From positions 4,650,001-4,714,000 of the forward strand of contig NZ_CP081000.1 in NCBI RefSeq assembly GCF_019645875.1: a DNA stretch of 64,000 nucleotides. Reading direction: 5' to 3'. The translations under genes were made by a program, and so were the position numbers. The notes below the pieces were generated by a model that was not told where the DNA came from, searched no databases, and saw only the letters and a program-made list of their open reading frames with translations. This DNA comes from Mycolicibacterium senegalense. GTDB lineage: Bacteria > Actinomycetota > Actinomycetes > Mycobacteriales > Mycobacteriaceae. This document shows positions 42,971-52,077 of the stretch, piece after piece. How positions within the stretch are numbered: the stretch's first letter is position 1; each line of letters begins with the position of its first letter.

Positions 42971-44179
42971 ATGAAATTTCTGTTCGACGACGAGTCGTTC
43001 TCGTTCGAAACACTTCGCGCAGCGGGCTACGCCAACGCCGGCGGCGCCGATCTGGGCGAGATCCTGGTGACCGCCCGAGCCATTCCCGAAGGCGACGAGG
43101 CGGCCTGGCATCGGGAATGGAAGGCCACCGCGCAGCGGGTCGAGGCCCTCGGCCGCCAGTCGCTGGCCGCCGGTCACACCGTCAGCGCACGTGAAGCACT
43201 GCTGCGAGCGTCGAACTACTACCGCACCGCCGAGTTCTACCTCCGCGAGAACCCCGCCGACGACTCAGAAGCCAAGGATCTGTTCAACCGCTCTCGAGAG
43301 ACGTTCCTGGAATCAATGGCGTTGTTCGACTTCGGCTTCGAACGCATCGCCATCCCCTACCAGGACACCACGCTGCCCGGCTACCTCTACCTCGTCGACG
43401 ACTCCGGAATCCCCCGCCCCACCGTCATCTTCAACGGTGGCTACGACTCGACACTCGAGGAGTCCTACGTCGCGCTCGCCGCCGGAGCCCTGCTGCGCGG
43501 GTACAACGTGCTGGCGTTCGACGGACCCGGCCAGGGCGCCACGTTGCGTGAGCAGGGCCTGACATTCCGATCGGACTGGGAGGCCGTGCTGACCCCGGTG
43601 GTCGACTTCGCCCTCACGCGACGCGAGATCGCACCCAACGCCATCGCGGTGTTCGGCTACAGCCTCGGCGGCTACCTGGTGGGCCGCGCCGTCGCATTCG
43701 AGAAGCGGCTCGCCGCGGTGATCCTCAACGACGGTGTGTATGACTTCTACGCGGCGCTGGCCAACATGATGCCGCCGTTCCTGTCCAAGTGGGTCGACGA
43801 GGGCAACGACGAGGCCGCCGAGGCGGTGCTCGGACTGCTGATGACGGTAAACACCCAGACCCGCTGGGCAGTGCGAAACGGGCTGTGGGCCTTGGGATTC
43901 GACTCGCCGGCCGACCTGGCCCGTGCGTTCAAGGCCTACACGATCGCCGATGTCGCCGACCAGGTCACCGCCCCGGTGCTGGTGCTCGACGCCGAGAACG
44001 ACCAGTTCTTCAAGGGTGAGCCGGCGCGGGCGGCCGAGGCGATGGTCAATGCGAAGACCACCCTGGTGACGCTCTACGAAGCGGACGGCGCCGGGGAGCA
44101 CTGCCACATGGGTGCCGCATCGCGAGCCAACCAGGTCATGTTCGACTGGCTCGACGAGCAGTTGGACACTCAGGCTTGA
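42971..44179 (+). CDS. Alpha/beta-hydrolase (2,6-dihydropseudooxynicotine-hydrolase-like)
   Basis: 402 residues from ATG 42971, preceded by AGGAG. An N-terminal helical region (~1-115) comes before the hydrolase fold: NGGYDSTLEE oxyanion loop, LAFDGPGQG, nucleophile in FGYSLGGYL, acid in VLDAENDQF and histidine in GEHCHMG. The N-terminal helical extension and PGQG motif are typical of the C-C hydrolase/dipeptidyl-peptidase-like group that includes dihydropseudooxynicotine hydrolase. Substrate unknown; likely induced by a TetR ligand. The 3' end overlaps the convergent dehydrogenase by 10 bases. Confidence 0.85.
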   Translation: MKFLFDDESFSFETLRAAGYANAGGADLGEILVTARAIPEGDEAAWHREWKATAQRVEALGRQSLAAGHTVSAREALLRASNYYRTAEFYLRENPADDSEAKDLFNRSRETFLESMALFDFGFERIAIPYQDTTLPGYLYLVDDSGIPRPTVIFNGGYDSTLEESYVALAAGALLRGYNVLAFDGPGQGATLREQGLTFRSDWEAVLTPVVDFALTRREIAPNAIAVFGYSLGGYLVGRAVAFEKRLAAVILNDGVYDFYAALANMMPPFLSKWVDEGNDEAAEAVLGLLMTVNTQTRWAVRNGLWALGFDSPADLARAFKAYTIADVADQVTAPVLVLDAENDQFFKGEPARAAEAMVNAKTTLVTLYEADGAGEHCHMGAASRANQVMFDWLDEQLDTQA

Positions 44180-45312
44180 GGCGTCACCAAATACTTCTCA
44201 CCGGTGGCCTTCTGCAGGTAACTGTTGAACGCCCCGGGCTGGAGCATGCCGGCCAGTGAGACCTCTTGGGTGTAGGTGCTCGCGAACGTCGTGGTGAGTT
44301 CCGCGGCGACGCGGGCGCGCAACCGGGCGATGGTCTCCGGACCGGCACCGGCGAGAAACGGGGTGAGCAGCCAACCGCCGACACCCCAGGCCATCCCGAA
44401 GTTTCGGGTCAGCACAGTGGGGCCGGTGTCGAGGCTGCCATAGATGTACACCTGCTTGTGAACGCTCGACCCGTAGCGGGAGTACTGTGCGGCAGTCGCG
44501 TTGGCGGCCCGCTCCATTCCGTTGAGGATCTGGCTGGCCAACGTGCCGCCGCCGGTGGCGTCGAACGCCAGCGTCGCCGACGTCGCCTTGAGCGCTTCGA
44601 CGAGATCCTTCTCGAACGACGGTGATGACGAGTTGCAGACATGCGTGGCCCCGAGAGCACGGAGGATTTCTTCCTGCTCGGCCTTGCGGACGATGTTGAC
44701 CAGCGGCACCCCGTCCGCGAGGCACGCCTTGACCAGCATCTGGCCGAGATTCGATGCCGCGGCGGTGTGCACAAGAGCCGAATGTCCTTCGCGGCGCATG
44801 GTTTCCAGCATGCCAAGGGCCGTCAGCGGGTTGACGAAGGACGAAGCGCCCTCTTTGGCGCTGGCCCCCTCGGGCAGCACCAGGCACGCCTCGGCCTTGA
44901 CCACCCGGTATTGCGAGTACATCGCGCCGCCGGCGATACCGACGGTCTTGCCGAGTAGCGCTTGCGCCTGCGCCGACTCTCCCGCGGCCACCACCGTGCC
45001 CGCGCCTTCGTTGCCTACCGGAAGCGAGATGCCGACACGGGCCGCCAGCCCGGCCAGTGCCCCGTCGCGCAGTGGCGCGGTGACGACAGGTCGGTCGGGC
45101 GTCCCCGTGACAGTGGCCGCCGACATGTCGGCGGCGCTGGGAATCAGCAGGCCCAGATCCGACGGGTTGATCGGCGAGGCTTCGACCCGGACCACCACTT
45201 CGTCCTGCGCCGGGGTGGCCACCGCAACCTCGTGCAGCGACAACTCGAGCGTGCCGTCCTCGGTCACCAGCGACCGGAGTTCCAGGGCAGTCTTGGGTAG
45301 CGCCTCAGTCAT
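44170..45312 (-). CDS. MDR-family zinc-type oxidoreductase (quinone-reductase-like)
   Basis: 380 residues from ATG 45312. It has a GroES-like N-terminal domain (VRVEASPINPSDLG, LPVGNEGAGTVVAAG) and a Rossmann domain (LVHTAAASNLGQMLVK). The Cys and structural-zinc cluster of alcohol dehydrogenases are absent, so it is a zinc-free NADPH-dependent reductase, although often labelled zinc-binding dehydrogenase. It is larger than QOR (~325 residues) because of an extended C-terminal region (285-380). It follows the next minus-strand gene by 17 bases. Confidence 0.8.
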   Translation of the reverse strand: MTEALPKTALELRSLVTEDGTLELSLHEVAVATPAQDEVVVRVEASPINPSDLGLLIPSAADMSAATVTGTPDRPVVTAPLRDGALAGLAARVGISLPVGNEGAGTVVAAGESAQAQALLGKTVGIAGGAMYSQYRVVKAEACLVLPEGASAKEGASSFVNPLTALGMLETMRREGHSALVHTAAASNLGQMLVKACLADGVPLVNIVRKAEQEEILRALGATHVCNSSSPSFEKDLVEALKATSATLAFDATGGGTLASQILNGMERAANATAAQYSRYGSSVHKQVYIYGSLDTGPTVLTRNFGMAWGVGGWLLTPFLAGAGPETIARLRARVAAELTTTFASTYTQEVSLAGMLQPGAFNSYLQKATGEKYLVTPQA

Positions 45313-45329
45313 GACTGAACACTACGTCG

Positions 45330-47207
45330 CTACACCGTGCATTTGTCCCCGGTAAACAGATCGCAGGTGGTCTGCAGGCCATTGAGCACGCCGGCCGGGA
45401 TCGCGGAGATGAAGTCGGTGACGCTGATGGCGCGCAACGACGTGAGATCGGTGGCCTTCTGCGTTCCGATCAGGACAGCCACGGCGTCACCTTTGTCGGT
45501 GGAGATGGTGAACGAGTCGTCGCCGTCGCCGTACTGGCCCGCGCAGTCGGTGAGGCACATCCCGGTCGTGGGATCGATTTTCTCGTCGAACATGTCGTTG
45601 ATCCACCCGGCCGACAACTCGCGGACGGCCAATGGGTTCTGCGGCTGCGGGAACCCGGCGATGAGGTACGCCGCGGCCTGGATCAACGGATTACCGCCCT
45701 GCATCGGGTCCATGTGTACGCCGTCTTCGAGGACGACACCGGTGAACTGCCCCGGCCTCGCTTCGGTGAGCTGGTCGTTGACGTCGCTGAAGACGTTCAG
45801 GAAGTTCAGCGGGGCACCGATTTCGTAGATCGGAATGTAGTCGTCGGGGTCGTCGTCACTCGGGTCGGCCGTCCCGTTCGTCTCGAGCTCGTCGAGCCGT
45901 TCCATCGCGTCGGGAATGATCGAACCCATCGGCACCGCGTCGTAGATCACCACTCCGGCAAGGTCGTTCGGCGCATCCAGCCCCTGATCGCGCCGACGCG
46001 TCAGCCCCTCGGCGTAGTACCCGGCGACTCCCGGGCCGAACCCGCCGCCCAGGGAATGCCCGACCAGGACGAACTGCATCGGCACGTCGAGATCCTCGGT
46101 CCGGCCGGCCTTCAACTCGGCCGTGTCCATGCTGGCATTGAGAGCGGTGCGGTCAGGATCGAGGAACAGCTGCGCGACGGCCTCGTGCAGGTTGTCACCA
46201 CCCAGCCACATGCCGTCCTCTTCGAACGGGTTCGAGGAGAACGTCGTGGTGACCACGATGCTGTTGGTCGACTGCGCCAGATACGACGCGGTGTAGCTGT
46301 AGAGCGGACCATTCGCCAGGAAGCCGTGCTGCAGGTAGATCATCCGGGTCGGCGGCTCACCATTGTCGGATTTGGGGAAATACCAATTCGATTCGACTTC
46401 ATGGCCTTCTGAGATCACCAAGGTGGAGGTGCTGACCTCGACCGAGTCGCGCAAGGTGGGCGGGACCACCGGGTCGCCGCCAACGGCGCGCTCCAGGGCG
46501 GCCAAGGTGTCGAACACGACACCGGTGATCACCGATACCGGCTTGGGATAGTTCTGCGGCTCGGGGTTGAGCGCCAAGGCACCGAGGCTGCGGATCACAT
46601 CGTGGATCGCCTCGATGGGATCGTTCGGGACCGCGGCGGCTGCGGCGAGATCGACGGCGCCTTCTGTTTCGGACCGCTTCGGAACAGCCTGCTGCAGAGT
46701 GTCGCGCAGCGTTCTCGGCACCTGAATATCGCGCTGCTCGGTTGCCGGTGTCGCAACCTCCGCCTGCGGATGCAGGCGCTCACGTTGCGCAGCTAGCGCG
46801 GACCTGATGCTGATCGGCGGCCGAACCCGGACATCGACGTCGTCCACTGGGTTCTGCTCGTCGCGGGCGGCTTCCCGAATCTCGCTGCGCGCCTTGGCCC
46901 GAACTGTATCGGCGAGTTGGCGGCTGGGCCGCTGCGTCTCCGCGCTGCGTTGTTTGGTCTCGGGCTCTGTGTCGGTGGCCGGCTTCGTTACCTTCGTTAC
47001 CGCCGATGTCGGCCGCTTTTTCATCACGCGCGTTTTCGGCTTCTGCGTTTTCTGCGTGGAGTCGTTGTGCGTAGCCGCCGGCTTCGCGTCGTGCTTCGAC
47101 CCGCCGTCCTCGTCGGCGTGAGCGGTGCCGGCCCCGGCGAGTACCGCCGCCGATAGCCCGGCCGTGAAAACTCCAGCACCCACCCACGCTGCGACACGCG
47201 TCATCAT
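45330..47207 (-). CDS. Large exported alpha/beta-hydrolase
   Basis: 625 residues. Signal peptide (to about residue 32, GTAHADE), then a long low-complexity Lys/Thr/Arg-rich region (35-135), then the hydrolase domain: MIYLQHGFLANGPLYSY, nucleophile in LVGHSLGGGFGPG, acid and histidine regions toward GVHMDPMQGGNP. Two cysteine pairs follow near the C-terminus (MCLTDCAG, TCDLFTGDKC). Start ATG 47207 has a GGGGGG stretch upstream. The basic linker may bind the anionic cell surface. Substrate unknown; a lipid ester is plausible. Confidence 0.78.
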   Translation of the reverse strand: MMTRVAAWVGAGVFTAGLSAAVLAGAGTAHADEDGGSKHDAKPAATHNDSTQKTQKPKTRVMKKRPTSAVTKVTKPATDTEPETKQRSAETQRPSRQLADTVRAKARSEIREAARDEQNPVDDVDVRVRPPISIRSALAAQRERLHPQAEVATPATEQRDIQVPRTLRDTLQQAVPKRSETEGAVDLAAAAAVPNDPIEAIHDVIRSLGALALNPEPQNYPKPVSVITGVVFDTLAALERAVGGDPVVPPTLRDSVEVSTSTLVISEGHEVESNWYFPKSDNGEPPTRMIYLQHGFLANGPLYSYTASYLAQSTNSIVVTTTFSSNPFEEDGMWLGGDNLHEAVAQLFLDPDRTALNASMDTAELKAGRTEDLDVPMQFVLVGHSLGGGFGPGVAGYYAEGLTRRRDQGLDAPNDLAGVVIYDAVPMGSIIPDAMERLDELETNGTADPSDDDPDDYIPIYEIGAPLNFLNVFSDVNDQLTEARPGQFTGVVLEDGVHMDPMQGGNPLIQAAAYLIAGFPQPQNPLAVRELSAGWINDMFDEKIDPTTGMCLTDCAGQYGDGDDSFTISTDKGDAVAVLIGTQKATDLTSLRAISVTDFISAIPAGVLNGLQTTCDLFTGDKCTV

Positions 47208-47365
47208 TCGCCCCCCGTTACATCGAACTCGACTTGTGTCACGGTAACCGGCGTCCGGACGGAGCGGGCAGAATTCGGCAAGATGCCGCGGCTTGTCTGG
47301 GTACGGGCGAAATTAGGTAGGCGACTACGCTACGCAACCCATGTGCTCGGCGGGACACTTGGCCG

Positions 47366-47986
47366 GTGACCGTATCGGACGGGAAGAATCTGGCACCGGA
47401 CTACCTGGCTCACTGGGTGGTCAAAACCGCGCGCAGTGACGAGATAATCGCTTGGTATGGCACGGTCTTCGGCGCCCGCGTCGTGCACCAAGACTCCAAG
47501 ATCGCATTCTTGACCTGGGACGAGGAGAGCCACCGCCTCGCACTGGTCAAGGTACCGCGCGTGCTGCGCTACCTGTTCCCCCTCGCCCGGCTGCGCCGAA
47601 AGTTCTACGGCATCGACCATCTCGGATTCACCGTCGGATCGTTGGAACAGTTGTTGTCGACCTATGAGCGGCTCAAGAGCGTCGGCATCACCCCGGTGTG
47701 GTCGATCAACCACGGTCCGACCACGTCGTTGTACTACGAGGACCCGGACGGCGTGCGGCTGGAATTCCAGGCCGAGAACTTCGCCACTGCGAAGGAGACC
47801 GCGGACTACTTCCTCAGCGGCTCGTTCGCGGAGAACCCCATCGGGGTGAATTTCGACCCGGACTATCTGCTTGAGCGGCTGCGCAGTGGCACCGATCCGG
47901 CCGAACTACACCGGCAAGGCGCGGGCACCCGCCCCGGCACCACGGCGCGGGCGAACAAGCGCGCGCTCACATGGAAGACGCTCTGA
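47366..47986 (+). CDS. VOC-family protein, extradiol-dioxygenase-like
   Basis: 206 residues from GTG 47366. Two halves of the glyoxalase/dioxygenase fold: LAHWVVKTARSDEIIAWY with metal ligand His16, GIDHLGFTVGSLEQLL with a second His, and YYEDPDGVRLEFQAENF with Glu. The H-H-E triad and the DPDGVRLE signature suit a type I extradiol dioxygenase or glyoxalase. The basic C-terminal tail (ARANKRALTWK) is unusual. Substrate unknown. Confidence 0.75.
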   Translation: MTVSDGKNLAPDYLAHWVVKTARSDEIIAWYGTVFGARVVHQDSKIAFLTWDEESHRLALVKVPRVLRYLFPLARLRRKFYGIDHLGFTVGSLEQLLSTYERLKSVGITPVWSINHGPTTSLYYEDPDGVRLEFQAENFATAKETADYFLSGSFAENPIGVNFDPDYLLERLRSGTDPAELHRQGAGTRPGTTARANKRALTWKTL

Positions 47987-48015
47987 GTCCTTGCCGGCCG
48001 CGAAGCTGAGGTTGT

Positions 48016-48648
48016 CTACAGCTTGCCTGCGGCGAAATCGGCTGCCTGCGCGACCTTTCCGGACTGCACGTAGGACACGTGGGCACCCATGTCCCAACCA
48101 CCTTCCCAACAGATCGGGTCGCCCTCGTTGCACTGGGCGATGGAGTTGGCCGTGTACTGCGGCGCCAGCATCGGCAGCGTCTGCCCGGCGGCCAGAAGAC
48201 CCGAGAAGCTGGTGACCGGTGTCCCGAACAGCGCGGTGGCCGCGACATGATCGGCGACCTGCGGGGCGGCCTCGTTGGTGGCCTTTTCGATGACCGCCGC
48301 GCCCTGCGAGTAGCCGCCGAGAACCATCTTGGTGTTGGGACAGCTGGTCGCGATGGACTCGATGAGGGAGCGCGCGGCATCGGTACCGGCCGGCGTGCTC
48401 ATGTTGAAGTCGTTGGTGGCCGGGTAGTCGACCGCAACCGCATCGACGGTGCGGGGCGCCAGCCGCGACCGTAAGTCGTCGGCGAACGGACCGCCGACAC
48501 TGCCCAGGCCCGGCGGCTCATTGGTACCGCGTGCGAAGACCACCTCGACATCGGGACAGGGTGCCGCGGTGGCCGGTGCCGGCGTGACCACCAGAGCGGC
48601 TCCGGCGAATGCCGCCAACACCACGATCAATACAGGCTTGCGGGTCAT
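48016..48648 (-). CDS. Cutinase-like exported esterase
   Basis: 210 residues from ATG 48648. Signal peptide to about residue 29 (ATAAP). Catalytic Ser114 in LGGYSQGAAV, Asp177 in CNEGDPICWEGG and His190 in MGAHVSYV; disulfide cysteines flank these. It matches the mycobacterial Culp group (carboxyl esterases and phospholipases outside the membrane). Family length is ~210-230, so it is complete. Confidence 0.9.
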   Translation of the reverse strand: MTRKPVLIVVLAAFAGAALVVTPAPATAAPCPDVEVVFARGTNEPPGLGSVGGPFADDLRSRLAPRTVDAVAVDYPATNDFNMSTPAGTDAARSLIESIATSCPNTKMVLGGYSQGAAVIEKATNEAAPQVADHVAATALFGTPVTSFSGLLAAGQTLPMLAPQYTANSIAQCNEGDPICWEGGWDMGAHVSYVQSGKVAQAADFAAGKL

Positions 48649-48971
48649 ACCGCCCGATCGTAGGCGGACCGTACCGACAGCCGCCCTGGACCGGCCTCGA
48701 AGCGGTGGCATATCAGGCCTCCAGCAAATAGCGGAACCATCGGCTCACGACGGCACTCACCGCTGAATGGGACCAAAAGTACGTACTGCAAAGTCGTGAA
48801 CACCTGGCGAACGCTGCGGGCACGGGAGGATTTCTCTCACCGACAGATATTTCCCTTAGAAAAGATCGACACCTCGATCAGGTGGGAAATTGAGCAATGT
48901 CCTCCGGCGCACCATTCTGGCGACATAACGTCGCTACGTTCGTGTCAATTTTTGGGGAGGAAGGTTCACAG
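48649..48971. other. Promoter region before the Asn/Gly-rich exported protein gene
   Basis: About 320 bases between two divergent genes. The part 48830-48960 is visibly less GC-rich. GGGGAGGAAGG (48954-48964) is the ribosome-binding site for the gene at 48972. A short open frame on the plus strand (48796-49047) runs out of frame into that gene and is not supported. No clear palindrome seen. Confidence 0.45.
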
Positions 48972-50204
48972 ATGGGTAAGCGTCGGGAACTCGCCATGGC
49001 AGGACTGGTCGGTGCGGTGGCCTCCGGGATGGCGGTCGCAGCCATGAGCACGCCCGCGCCGGCACATGCGTGGTGCGTGGGAATCAGCGGGATAAACATC
49101 GGCGGGGGCTGCTCGAGCACCCTGGGCAACTTCGCACTCGGCCTCGGGCCGAATGCGGTAGCGGTCTCCAGCGGATTTGTCACCGGCGCGATCGCCTTCG
49201 GAGACGCATTCGCAAGCTCGGCGGGCATTCTGACCGCCGCCTGGGCAGGCGGTACCGGTTCGGAGGCATACACCGATGGCCTCGTCAGTTGGGCCGTTGC
49301 ACAAGGCACCAACCCTTCCGCCGTGGCCGGCCGACAGAACGGTGATTTTGCCAACTTCGCATTCAACTTCGGAAATGCGTTGGAGCCGTGGCTTGCCGGA
49401 GAAAATGAGGAGTTGGGAACCAGCAATGTCGAGTCGAGTTTCGGCAGCTTCAACCTTGCGGCAAACCTCGGTGGCAATGCCAATTCTGTCGAAGGAACGA
49501 CGAAGGACATGCGAGTGTGGGCCGGCGGCTTGGAAGACAATCAAAGCTTCGGGGCGGCCGCGCTCAACTTTTTCGGCAACCGCAACGATGTTCAGGCGTT
49601 CGGCTCAGGCGTTGCGGCGATCGCCGTGGGCAACCCCTTCTCATTTCCCAACGGCAGCGACAGCATCGTGAAGGTGGGCGACTTCCTCGAGGGCACGCCC
49701 GGCGGCAGACTGGCCCTGGCGTTCAATCTCCAGCCCCCGTTCATCACGGAGCCGTGCAACACGGGGCAGTGCGGCAACGTGGTGACCGTCAACAACGGCT
49801 ATCTCTCCGTCGCGGGAGCAGTGGGACTGGTCAATCGCATCGTCCAACAGATCGGACCGGGCATCCGGATCAACACCCCGATCAATCCGGCGCCGCCCAT
49901 CCCGGATGAGCCCGACGCGGCCGAGACCAGCATCGCAGCCAAGTCGACCCCACAGCTGGCACCGCGAAAGTCGATCAGCGAGCGAGTCAAGGCCGCCGTC
50001 AATCGCAACCTGGTCCGAACGAGCCGCAACACCGGCCCAGAAGCCAAGGCTGTCGAGGCAGGATCATCAGCACTGAAGGCGACACCGAAGTCGGGCAAGA
50101 GCCGGATCTCCGAAGCCAAGAACAAGTCGAAGGCCGCCGGCAAGCCGTCGCGCGAAAGCGGCGGCAACGCCAAAGCCAGCGCCGGCGGTTCCGACGCCGA
50201 CTGA
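48972..50204 (+). CDS. Exported Asn/Gly-rich protein with basic C-terminal tail
   Basis: 410 residues from ATG 48972, with GGGGAGGAAGG upstream. Signal peptide (cleavage near PAHAW, residue 33). The central region (35-240) is rich in Gly, Asn, Ala and Phe, with loosely repeated segments such as GNALEP, LGGNANSVEG, FFGNRNDVQAFGSG and VGNPFSFPNGSD, similar in style to the pentapeptide repeats of MPTR-type PPE proteins. The C-terminal ~90 residues (from about 320) are rich in Lys, Ser, Ala and Arg. No catalytic motif. A surface or envelope-binding role is inferred only from composition. Confidence 0.65.
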   Translation: MGKRRELAMAGLVGAVASGMAVAAMSTPAPAHAWCVGISGINIGGGCSSTLGNFALGLGPNAVAVSSGFVTGAIAFGDAFASSAGILTAAWAGGTGSEAYTDGLVSWAVAQGTNPSAVAGRQNGDFANFAFNFGNALEPWLAGENEELGTSNVESSFGSFNLAANLGGNANSVEGTTKDMRVWAGGLEDNQSFGAAALNFFGNRNDVQAFGSGVAAIAVGNPFSFPNGSDSIVKVGDFLEGTPGGRLALAFNLQPPFITEPCNTGQCGNVVTVNNGYLSVAGAVGLVNRIVQQIGPGIRINTPINPAPPIPDEPDAAETSIAAKSTPQLAPRKSISERVKAAVNRNLVRTSRNTGPEAKAVEAGSSALKATPKSGKSRISEAKNKSKAAGKPSRESGGNAKASAGGSDAD

Positions 50205-50228
50205 CCGCGCCCGTCCGCATCAATCACC

Positions 50229-50262
50229 CATCGGCCCTTTGCCTTTCGGCAGAGGGCCGATG
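50229..50262 (+). terminator. Hairpin terminator
   Basis: CATCGGCCCT (50229-50238) pairs with AGGGCCGATG (50253-50262), and the inner TGCC/GGCA extends the stem to about 15 bp with a TTTC loop. It lies 24 bases after the stop at 50204. No T-run follows, as is usual for mycobacteria. Confidence 0.65.
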
Positions 50263-50397
50263 CCTTGCGGCTGGCCCTGTCCTCCGATCGGGGGACAGGC
50301 GATTCCGGCGATTCATGGCCTGACCGGCGGACATACACGGGAGCTCCCAAACGGGATGGTGGTTCCAACACACCAACCACCCACGAGGGGACGCCAC

Positions 50398-51255
50398 ATG
50401 ACCACCACCAACCGCATCGGGTTCGCCCGCCGTTTCGCTCTCATCGCCGCAGCCGTCGCCGTGCCGGCCATCGGAGTCGCTGTCGCACCGACCGCCGGGG
50501 CGCAGGCCACCGAGTTCGGTCCGTGCGGCCACGTGAACGACAACGTCGACCTCTGGAAGGACGTCAAGTACGCCACACCGAAGCACATGGACGGCGCCAT
50601 CGACGTCGTGTTCCCCGGCGGCGACAAGTCCCGCGGCTACGCCGTGCGCCAAGGCCACAAGCCGGCTCAACTGACCGACCTCCTGGTGATCCCGACGGCC
50701 CGCGAGACCGGTATCGAATGCGACAACCTGCGCGACGGCGATGCTCCCCACTACTTCAAGGACGCCTTCGAAGCGGCCAGCATTCTGCCGCCGGGCAACC
50801 AAGGCCAGGCGCCGGATTGGGCGTTGGGCATCAACTCCGCCGACAACCGCGGCCAGGACCAGCTGCACATCCACGTCACGCTGCTGGACCCCACCGCCCG
50901 CGGCGACATCGACCAGGCCGTCAAGGACCACAAGGTCACCAAAGATGAGAAGGCCTGGAAGGCCTCGGTGATCGGGGTGCGCGGCCACACCGAGGCGGGA
51001 CCGATCGAGAAGAGCCCGCGCGGCTACCGGGCCTGGAACACCGACAACATCGACCAGAACTTCTTCGCCGCGCTCAACACCCAGATCGTGGCGCCGCTGA
51101 AGAAGGCGGGCGCCGATGTCGGCATGAACAACGAGACTCTGCTGATCACCAAGAACCACCAAGGCCCCGGGTACATCGTGCTTGCCAGTGACGAGAAATC
51201 CGGCCTGACCCCGTTCGGCGTCAACAACATTGAGCGATTGCTCGACAAGGGCTAA
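50398..51255 (+). CDS. cdh: CDP-diacylglycerol pyrophosphatase family protein
   Basis: 285 residues from ATG 50398. Signal or anchor segment 10-34 (cleavage near AGAQA). The Cdh/HIT-like motif DQLHIHVTLL holds His157 and His159. The family hydrolyses CDP-diacylglycerol to phosphatidate and CMP. It matches Rv2289 in general build; the longer C-terminal part (GVRGHTEAGPIEK onward) is also seen in mycobacterial members. A strong hairpin follows. Confidence 0.85.
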   Translation: MTTTNRIGFARRFALIAAAVAVPAIGVAVAPTAGAQATEFGPCGHVNDNVDLWKDVKYATPKHMDGAIDVVFPGGDKSRGYAVRQGHKPAQLTDLLVIPTARETGIECDNLRDGDAPHYFKDAFEAASILPPGNQGQAPDWALGINSADNRGQDQLHIHVTLLDPTARGDIDQAVKDHKVTKDEKAWKASVIGVRGHTEAGPIEKSPRGYRAWNTDNIDQNFFAALNTQIVAPLKKAGADVGMNNETLLITKNHQGPGYIVLASDEKSGLTPFGVNNIERLLDKG

Positions 51256-51269
51256 GCCTGACAGAAAGC

Positions 51270-51301
51270 CCAACGGCCACCCGTGCTCGGGTGGCCGTTG
51301 G
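51270..51301. terminator. Hairpin terminator between convergent genes
   Basis: CCAACGGCCACCC (51270-51282) and its perfect complement (51289-51301) form a 13-bp stem with a 6-base loop, 14 bases after the cdh stop and 13 before the end of the reductase gene on the other strand. Probably serves both. Confidence 0.8.
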
Positions 51302-51314
51302 TGTTGAACTCCAG

Positions 51315-51878
51315 TTACGCAGTCGCCTGGTAGCGCAGCAGTACCGTCCCGCCCGGAAAGGTGCGGTTCTCCAACAGTCGCAGCGAAATCCATGACGGCA
51401 ACGCCGGAAGGAACGGGATGCCGCCGCCCACTGCGGTGGGCGCGACCACAATCCGGTACTCGTCTACCAGTCCGGCCTGCACGATCGGCGCGGCCAGCGT
51501 CGCACCGGCCACCTCCAACTGGCCGTCGGTGTCGGCTTTGAGCTTCCGCACCACCTCGACCGGGTCGCCGCGTTCCAGTCGGGAGTTCCAGCCGACGGCC
51601 TCCAGGGTGCGGGAGAACACGACCTTGGGCATGTCGCGCCAGATGTGGGCGAAGTCGACGATCAGCGGGGTGGCGTCCGGAGTCTGGTCAGCGGTCGGCC
51701 AGTACGCGGCCATCAGTTCGTAGAGCCGGCGCCCGTAGAACGCGCACGCGGTCTCCCGCTCGAAGTCGTTCCAGTACTGATGCAGTTCTTCGCTCGGTTC
51801 AGACCAGTCGATGTTGCCTTGCGCGTCGGCGATGTACCCGTCCACCGACACGTTGAAGCCATAGATGAGCTTGCCCAT
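51315..51878 (-). CDS. Dihydrofolate-reductase-fold protein (RibD C-terminal type)
   Basis: 187 residues from ATG 51878 (ATG 51884 possible). KLIYGFNVSVDGYIADAQG at the N-terminus, CAFYGRRLYELMAAYWP, and GATLAAPIVQAGLVDEYRIVVAPTAVGGG, cited in part, are the hallmarks of the small RibD_C/DHFR-like family. An NADPH-dependent reductase role is likely. True folate or riboflavin functions are not implied. Confidence 0.82.
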   Translation of the reverse strand: MGKLIYGFNVSVDGYIADAQGNIDWSEPSEELHQYWNDFERETACAFYGRRLYELMAAYWPTADQTPDATPLIVDFAHIWRDMPKVVFSRTLEAVGWNSRLERGDPVEVVRKLKADTDGQLEVAGATLAAPIVQAGLVDEYRIVVAPTAVGGGIPFLPALPSWISLRLLENRTFPGGTVLLRYQATA

Positions 51879-52014
51879 ACACATCTGACTACACCGAAGG
51901 CCGAAACTCATCGCGCTCTCGGAGATCAGGTTGTGGATCGCCAAGACTCAAACCGGCCGCTTTCCGCTTGCGGGACAAGATTTTTCCGTCTGAAACATCA
52001 GTACACACGGCGGA

Positions 52015-52035
52015 AATCTGAAAATTATTCACTTT
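52015..52035 (+). promoter_or_regulatory. Shared regulatory motif, copy upstream of the PhyH-RidA operon
   Basis: A 21-base sequence ending CTGAAAATTATTCACTTT, with the palindromic core TGAAAATTATTCA, is repeated exactly at 56119-56139 in the opposite strand, upstream of the APC permease gene. Here it lies 42 bases before the start codon at 52078. It may be a TetR operator, a promoter element, or both. The preceding bases also match in part (CGGAAATCTG against CCGCAATCTG). Confidence 0.7.
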
Positions 52036-52077
52036 TGTTGTCCGACGCTGATGCGTCCCAATAGGGAGGAAAGCCAG

